Positions 18,908-27,900 of a DNA stretch of 63,112 nt are shown here, one piece after another. Each line of letters opens with the position of its first letter. Positions within the stretch are counted from its first letter, which is position 1. The stretch lies in IMG/VR virus record IMGVR_UViG_3300044988_000895, positions 1-63,112 of that record. The stretch is one strand, 5' to 3'. The DNA comes from a virus. Under the pieces are notes generated by a model, which saw only the letters and a list, made by a program, of their open reading frames with translations, did not search any database and was not told where the DNA came from. Position numbers and translations under genes: made by a program.

Positions 18908-21900
18908 TTATTTAGTGCCAGATCCAACATTAGTAACTCCCTTACCACCCGTTTGGAGGAATGATCCATAAGCCCACTTAGTATTCATGAATGGTTTGTT
19001 TCTAACTTTTCTTGCTTCAGTATCTCCGCCCATTCCCCCTGCACTTGATTTAGTACTATTGTCTGTGTCACCAAGTGCATCCTTTATCTGAGTAAGAAGT
19101 TCTACCATTTGTTCGTTTAATTCAGTTTGAGTTACTGCTTCGGATGCAATTTCAGTCAATTCTGGCGAAGAAACGGTGGAAGAATTAGGTTCTGATGTCA
19201 CAACTTCTTTTTGAACCTTTTCTCTCATACTAGGTTCTGGAGGTATTGCGGTAGCTACTGGATTATTTGCTTCCATTGCACCACCAGAAGCACTCAATCC
19301 GCCAATCTGACTTCCTGCAGCATTTGTCAATTTTGCCATAGCACCGAATTGAGTTTCTAAACCAGAGATATCATCAATATTCATTCCGGGTAAATTCATT
19401 GAAGACATATTTAACATAATGTTAGACATGCCAAACATTGCCTTTTGAATTTCAATTAACATGTCGGCAACAAGTTTTATTCTTGTCAAAGCTTCTGTTA
19501 ATTCTGTCGAATCTGGCAAATTATTCATGATTGGATTGATAATTCCGTTGGTAAGGAATGAAGAAATACCAACCCAATAACTTGAGAATGTTTTTATGCT
19601 TTTATATATTTTTTCAATAGGCGATTTAGTGAACCAACCACCATCAGTTAATGGTGCTATATTTTCACTCAACGATGCAGAAACATTATATACTTCCTTT
19701 AAAATATCAGGAAGCACAACAAGACTTTTTGTAATTTCATTTAAAGAAGAAGCATCTGGCAAAGTAGATATTGGTCTTATAATTCCATTATTTATAAAGT
19801 TTGCTATTCCGATCCAATATGATGCAAAAGTCTTAGCAGATTCGTACATGGTTGCTATCGGAGACTTAACAAAAATGTTACTTAACCAACTACCAGTTAG
19901 AGGTTGTATCTGTTCTGAGAATGTGTCAATTACTTTCCTTACACCTATAAGGATACCAGAAACGAAAGTTAATTTGGTCATAACTTCTGTTAATTTTTCA
20001 ACATTAGACATTCTATTTACTGGTTCAATAATACCAATCTGTATAAAGTTTGCTATTCCAGTCCAATAGGATGCAAAGCTTTTAGCTGATTCGTACATGG
20101 TTGCTATTGGCGACTTAACGAAAATGTTACTTAACCAACTACCAGTCAAAGGTTGTATTTGTTCTGAGAATGTGTCAATTACTTTCCTTACACCTATAAA
20201 GATGCCAGACACGAAAGTTAATTTGGTCATAACTTCTGTTAATTTCTCAACATTAGACATTTTATTTACTGGTTCAATAATACCAACTTGTATGAAGTTG
20301 GCTATTCCAGCCCAATATGATGCAAAGCTTTTAGCTGATTCGTACATGGTCGCTATTGGCGACTTAACAAAAATATTACTTAACCAATTACCAGTCAAAG
20401 GTTGTATTTGTTCTGAGAATGTGTCAATTACAACTCTAACCGCTTTAAGAATACCAGACACAAAATTCAACTTGTTTATGACTTCTGTTAGTTTTTCAAC
20501 ATTAGACATTTTATTTACTGGTTCAATAATACCGACTTGTATAAAGTGGGCTATTCCAGTCCAATAGGATGCAAAACTTTTAGCCGATTCGTACATAGTT
20601 GCTATTGGAGAAATGGCAAAAAGTCTTGTTAGCCAATTACCAGTCAAAGGTTGTATTTGTTCTGAGAATGTGTCAATCACAACTCTAACCGCTTTAAGAA
20701 CGCCAGATACAAAATTTAATTTATCTATAACTTCTTTTAATTTATCAACACCCGATATTTTAAATACTGGTTCAATAATACCGACTTGTATGAAGTGGGC
20801 TATTCCAGTCCAATAGGATGCAAAGCTCTTTGCTGACTCGTACATGGTTGCTATTGGTGAAATGCCTAAAAGAGTCTGTAGCCAATTACCAGTCAAAGGT
20901 TGTATTTGTTCTGAGAATGTGTCAATTACACCTCTAACCGCTTTAAGAACACCAGACACGAAATTTAATTTGCTCATAACTTCATTTAACTTATCGACAC
21001 TAGACATTTTATTTACGGGTTCAATAATACCAGTTTGTATGAAGTGGGCTATTCCAGTCCAATATGATGCAAAATTCTTTGCTGACTCAAGCATATATGC
21101 CATTGGCGACATATTGAAAATATTTTGTAACCAGTTTCCAGTTAATGGTTGTATTTGTTGTGAGAATGAATCAATTACACCTCTAACGCCATTTATAATG
21201 TTAGAAATTATATTTAATTTTTGAGAAGTTGTTTTCAATTCTTCAACACTAGACATCTGACTTACTGGTGTGATAATTCCAATTTGTATGAAACTAGCTA
21301 TGCTAACCCAATATGATGCAAAGTTCTTTGCTGATTCAAGCATATATGCCATTGGCGACATATTGAAAATGTTTTGCAACCAGCTTCCAGTTAGTGGTTG
21401 TATTTGTTGTGAGAATGAGTCAATTACTCCTTTAACTCCATTTATAATGCTAGAAATTACACCTAATTTTTGAGAAGTAGACTTCAATTCTTCAACACCA
21501 GACATCTGATTTACTGGTGTGATAATACCAGTTTGTATGAATGTTGCTATGGCTGACCAATAAGTTGAAAAAGTTTGAGCCGATGAAGCTAATGATGCAA
21601 TTGGAGAGCTACTAAAAATACCACCAGAAGTTAAAGGCTCCAAAGCAATTGTTAAAAATTCAATAGTGTTTCTTATTTCGCCAAATATCTCAGTTGATTT
21701 TTTTAATTTGTTACTTGATTCATCAATTTCTGCACTTGGCGATAATTGACTTATTGGTTTTATAATTCCATTAGCAATAAAGGAAGTTATAGCTGACCAA
21801 TACTCTGCAAAAATCTTAGCAGATGAATACAGTGATGCGATTGGTGATTTTGTGAAGAATCCACCTTCAGTCAATGGTTGTAAATTAATGGCAAAAGAAT

Positions 21901-24900
21901 CAAGAGTTTGTCTTATATCTCCAAAAATTTGCGTTACACTTTGCAATTTTGTAATTATTTCTTTTAATTCTGAATCATCAGGCAATAATCTGAGAGGAAT
22001 AATTATTCCGTCTATTAAAGCGTATGCTATTCCGCTAAACCAAGCACCAACTATTTTAGCTGCTGAAAAAATTGCGAAGTCAAAATACCCAGAAAACATA
22101 AGTGACGATAAACCATCAGAAAGTCTTTGAATGAATACAGGTATTTCTCTAATGACCAAATCCATATTGCTTATAGCTTGATTTGCTTTTTGTAAATCTT
22201 TTGAATCAACCATTCCAGAAAGAATAGGCTCAATAATTCCTTCCTTCAAGAATGTTGCAATCGTATAAAAATAAATTTCAAATATAATTGCATTTTTTGC
22301 AAGCATTGCCATGGGAGAATCTTTCATGCAATCTTTAGGGTCTAAAAGACCTAATAAGCTTGAAAGTGAATTTATTACTCTTGGTATAGTTGGCAATAAC
22401 TGTGCCATCATTGTGATAATGCTAGTTGCTTTGGCTATAGTTTTGGTATCTGGCAAAACTTCTAAAATTGGTGTAACTATACCATCTCGTAAAAACTCTG
22501 CCACAGATACAAAATACTCACTAAAAATATCTTTAGAAGATTTTATCATTTTCATTGGTGCTTTTTTCATTGCATCTCTACTTACAACCAATGGAATTAA
22601 ACCTTGTGCAGTTTGATTGATAACTCGTGGTATATTTGGAAGCAATTGAGCTATCATTGTGATGATACTAGTGGCTTTAGCCAAAATTGAAGCATCTGGA
22701 AATTCTTCTAATATTGGCATCACTACGCCATCTCTTAAAAATGCTGCAGTTTCTCTGAAGTAATTTGCGAAATCTTCTTTTGATTCTGAGATTGCTTTAA
22801 GCGGAGCTTTTTTAATGGCATCTTTACTTACAACTAATGGTATTAAACCATCTGATACACCTTTTATAACTTTTGGAATTATTGAAATGATTTTGCTTAG
22901 ATTAGTAAGTATGCTTGTTGCTTCAACGATTTTTGAAATTGGAACATCAGAAAAAGCTGTATTGATTTCTACTACTATTGCATCTCTAACAAATGCTGCT
23001 ACTGTTCTAAAATATTTTGCAAATGCATCTTTATTTTTCATAATCGTTTCAACTGGAGTTTTTGCAAAGAAACTCTTTGATTCAGTCATTAACCCAATTG
23101 CAGCTGCAAGATTTTTGATGATTGGAGGAACTGCACTTATGGTTTTAGCCATAGACTGCATAATTACTGCAGCAGAAACCATTATTGAAGGATCTGGAAA
23201 TGTCGCCAAAACAGGAGTTACAATTCCATCTCTAATAAATTGACTTATAGCCAAGAATGTTCTTTGGAATTCATCCTTATTTTTCATAATTTTTGTTATT
23301 GGAGAGTCACTGAAAATTGACTTAGACTCCATGAGTCCAAATGTTTGATCTACACTTTTCAAAACAATAGCTGTACTTCTCATTATCGATGCTGTTTGAC
23401 ATAATCTTTCTGCGGCAGTTTTCAATTGTCCAGAATCACCAACTGATAAGGCTGGCTTAACAATGCCATCTTTAACAAATTCTGCTATCGCTATGAAACT
23501 TCTTTGAAACTCATCCTTGTTCTTCATGATTTTTTCCACAGGAGCTTGTGAGAAAAATGATGCTGGGTCCATGTATGCAATTACGCCCATCATTCCTTTT
23601 ATTACTCTTCCAGCACTACCAAGCACAACTGCCATTCTTGTAAGTTGTAAATTAGCATCAATCAAATCGTCATCAGATGCCATGTTTTTAGTAACTGGAA
23701 TTACAATGCCATTAGTTATAAACGATGCAACCTCTGTAAAGAAGTTTCTCATTGCATCCATGCCAGCCTTGATTTTATCAATAGGAGCAGCATTAAAGAA
23801 TCCAGATTCGGTATAAGGAACTATCTTTGATTGCATTTGTTGAATTACTGGATGAACTTGGCTCAATAATATTCCTATAGCCTTAATCTTCATCCCAGCA
23901 TCTTGTAAGCCTTGAACATCTTTAAACGCTGTGTTCATCGGCTTTACGATTGCATCTGTTATAAACTTTGGAACTGTCGAGAAGAAGCTTTGGAATTGAG
24001 GCATAGCACTGTTAAGCTGACTTACTATACTTCCAGAAAACCATCCAGCTTCAGTTAAAGGAAGAATCTTTTCATTTAAATCTTTAACTGTTTGTGCAGT
24101 CAAACTTACAAGCTCACCAACATTCTTCATGACACTTATCAATCTCTTACCAGTTTCTACATCTACTTTACTTTCAATCTGTTTGACAACTCCAACCATT
24201 GCATTTGTGAAAGAAAGAATACCACTTCCCATAATTCTAAATGCAATTGCTGCTCCGTAAAGTTTCACAAAGTCTTTTACTGCGTTTGTTAATCCGCCAA
24301 CTGATAAAATTTTATCTTTTGCTTTTATTATTTCATCGCTAACTTGTCCTATAGATGCCAAAATGTCTGCTATACCTTGACCCATTTCTTTTGCTTGTTT
24401 TGGATTTATAACTTCACCAACACTTTTAGAAAACTTAACTATAGAAGCAGCATAATTCTTTACTGGAGCCATCATACTGTTAAGTGCGTAGACTCCTTCA
24501 TTCATACTGTCTTGTAAGGTTCCGCCACCAAAAAATTCCCAAAATTTACTATGCATTGGAACTTTTTTCAATTTATCTTTTACTTTATAAATCGCATCAG
24601 TCACAACCATACAACCATCAATTACATCTGCAACACCTTGACCCATTTCTTTTGCTTGTTTTGGATTTATTACAGAGCCAACTGTTTTTGAAAATGTCAC
24701 TATGGATTCAATATATTTCTTAGTTGGCTCCATTATGTCTTTAAGCGCTAAAACTCCTTGATCCATAATTTCAGACAAAGAACCACCACTTACCCAAGCC
24801 CAAAATTTACTATATTTCGGAACATTAACTAACTTGTCTTTTGCTTTGTAAATCGCATCAGTCACAACCATACAACCATCAATTATATCCGCAACACCTT

Positions 24901-27900
24901 GACCCATACTTTTTGCAAGTTTGGGATTTATAACGGAGCCAACTCTTTTTGAAAATGCAACTATAGTTTGAATATAAGTTGTTACTGGTCCCATCATTTC
25001 ATGGAGTGCCAATACACCTTCTCTTAAAGTTTCTTGTAATGGTATTCCTCTAAGCCAAGTCCAAAATCCACTATGCTTTGGAACATTAATTAATTTGTCT
25101 TTTACTTTCATGATCTCTTCATTAACTGAAGCGACACCAGCAAGAATTTCAGCTACACCTCTTCCCATTTCGGTAGCTTTTCTTGGATCTATTATGGAAG
25201 CTATATTTCTTGAAAACAACACAATAGCCATTACATACATTTTGGTTGGATTCATTATTTCTAAAAGTGTGGCTACGCCTTTCCACATTTGATCTGGTAG
25301 TTTATTATTCGTAAGCCAATTCCAAAAACTTCCATACTCAGGGAAATTTGCAAGCTTGTCTTTAACTTTCATTATTTCGTCAGTAACTGCAGCAATGCCA
25401 GCAAGAAGTTCTGCAACATCTTTGCCCATTTGAGTTGCTTTTTTAGGTTCTATGATAGAAGCTAGGAATCTAGAAAAATTAACAACAGAAATTGCATAAT
25501 ATGCGGTTGGAAGCATTAAGGCTCTAAGAACTTTACCGCCAGCATACATTGTTTTTGCAAGTGAATTGCCAATTAAAAAATCAAAGAATCCAGCATATTG
25601 TGAAAGATTTGAAAGTTTATCTTTAGCTTTCATAATTTCTTCAGTAACAGTTCCAACTGCACCCATAATGCCACTAACACCCTTGCCCATTTCAACTGCT
25701 TTTTTTGGTGATATGATTTCTACTAATGAATCATAGAAATTTGTTACAGCAGTAACATAACTTCTAATTGGAAGTGTTAATGCCCACAAAGCCCAAGATC
25801 CAAGATATAAAAGTGGAATAAGAAATATTGCAGACATAGCCAACACACTAATTATCGCCAACTTATTAGCCATTTTTATAATTGAAAGAGCAATAGAAGT
25901 CGTAGCATCAAGAGTCGCATCTAGATTCTCAACAATTTTTTCAGCTTGACCTTTTTCAAAACTTAAAGCATTTGCCATTTTCAATATGGCTCCACTTAAA
26001 AGCAAAATCGCTGGAGTCAATACGAGCAAAGCTAAAGCACCAACAGCTAACATTCCAGCTAGTGGACCAGCATATACTACAAGTGATCCTAGTGCTACCA
26101 ATCCAGCAGTTGCAGACAAAATACCAATAGCAATATCACCAGCACTATTTAAAATCGAAGCGACTGCTTCGGTAGTTTCTTTGGCTTTAGTTGGATCTAT
26201 TTCTGAACTACCCAAAACAGAATCTGCTAATGATATAATGTTAGATGCTAAAGCTATTATTGGTCTAGTCAGAAGCAAAAGTGCAGCTGCTCCCAAAAGC
26301 ATAAGTGGAGCATAGGTGTAAACCATCGTAGCTAAAATGCCTAAATAAGTTAACCCTGCGATTGCAGCAATTATTCCAATTGCAATTAATGCTGCTGCTG
26401 CAATTATTCCAGCTACATTCTCTGCAACTTCAAGTGCCTTTCCAGAATCTAAACCGAAAGCTCCCAATATACCTTCAGACATTTTTATTACTGCAGAAGC
26501 AAGAGTTAATATTACTGGAGTTAAAGCCAATAATGCTCCTGCGCCAAGAAGAAACATCCATCCCCACGCAATATATGTTGAAGCCAAAACACCTAATTGG
26601 GTTAATCCATAAACTGCACCAAGAATTGCAACAGCAATTACTGCTGCTGCTGCAATTACTCCAGCCACAGTCATTCCAATTTCCCAAGCAGTAGATGCAT
26701 CAAGATTAAATGATCCTAAAAGCCATTCGCTCATTCTTATTATTGCAACAGCAAGCATTAATATTGCTGGAGTTAAAACCAATAATGCTCCCGCACCAAG
26801 AGGCATCATCCAAAGCCAAGATGGATATGTTGTAGCCAAAACACCTAATCCAGCTAATCCAGCAACTGCACCAAGAACTGCAACGGCAATTATTGCTGCT
26901 GCAGCAATTACTCCAGCCACAGTCATTCCAATTTTTAAGGCAGTAGATGCATCAAGATTAAATGCTCCTAAAATCCAATCACTCATTTTTATGATTGCAG
27001 CACCAAGAAGCACGATTGCTGGAGCTAAAACTAACAATGCTGCAGCACCGTATCCTATAGTCCATAATGTTAATGGATTACTTAGAAGTAGTTCGGCAAA
27101 TAAGCCTAATTCGAAAAGTTCTGGAAGTGCAGCTATAGCAGCCAATGCGATTAATCCAGCAGCGAGCATGATTGCTGCTACTGTTGCACCAACTCTAATG
27201 ACTGTTTTTAAATCAAGATTAAAAGCACCAAGAATTAAATCGCTCATTTTTATAATTGCAGCACCAAGAAGTACCATTGCTGGACCTATGACTAACAATA
27301 CTGCAGCACCCAATAAAACATTTGCAAAGTCAATTGATTCCCAATTTACTTTTTCTAATTGTTCTATAAGTTCTACCGAAGCCACTGCAATTCCCCCAGC
27401 TGCAACACCTAATGCTACTACTATGGCTGAAACTTCAAGTATTTTAGATAAATCAAGATCAAGTTTTGATGTAATTAATTGTGCTGCTTTTATAACAGCT
27501 GCTCCCAATATGATCAAAATAGGACCAAGTATTGCTACAGCACCAGCTACCATCAATAATTCTTTTGCATTTCCACCTTTGAATTTTTCCATAAATCCAG
27601 AGCTTTTTAATTCTTCAATTTTTCCAAGCAATTCTAAAGATGCGTATGCTATTCCTCCTGCTGCTGCACCAACGGCAACAACAACAGCAGCAGTTTCGGC
27701 AACAGTTGCAAGATCAAGACCAGTAAGCTTTAAAAGCTTACTTCCAAGAAATACTATTCCTATTCCCAAAATCACTAATGCAGCTGCAAGAGCCATTAGA
27801 ATGCCACCAGCCTTTATCAAATCTTCTGTCTTAATATTTTTTATTTGGCTTATTGCATCTTCTAAAAATGAAGAGTCGGCAGCTGGCATGCCCACCTTTA

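Noticed and set aside
19841-21583. CRISPR-like array suggested by regular spacing
   Set aside because: The 249-bp period is made of coding repeats with no short-repeat/spacer structure.
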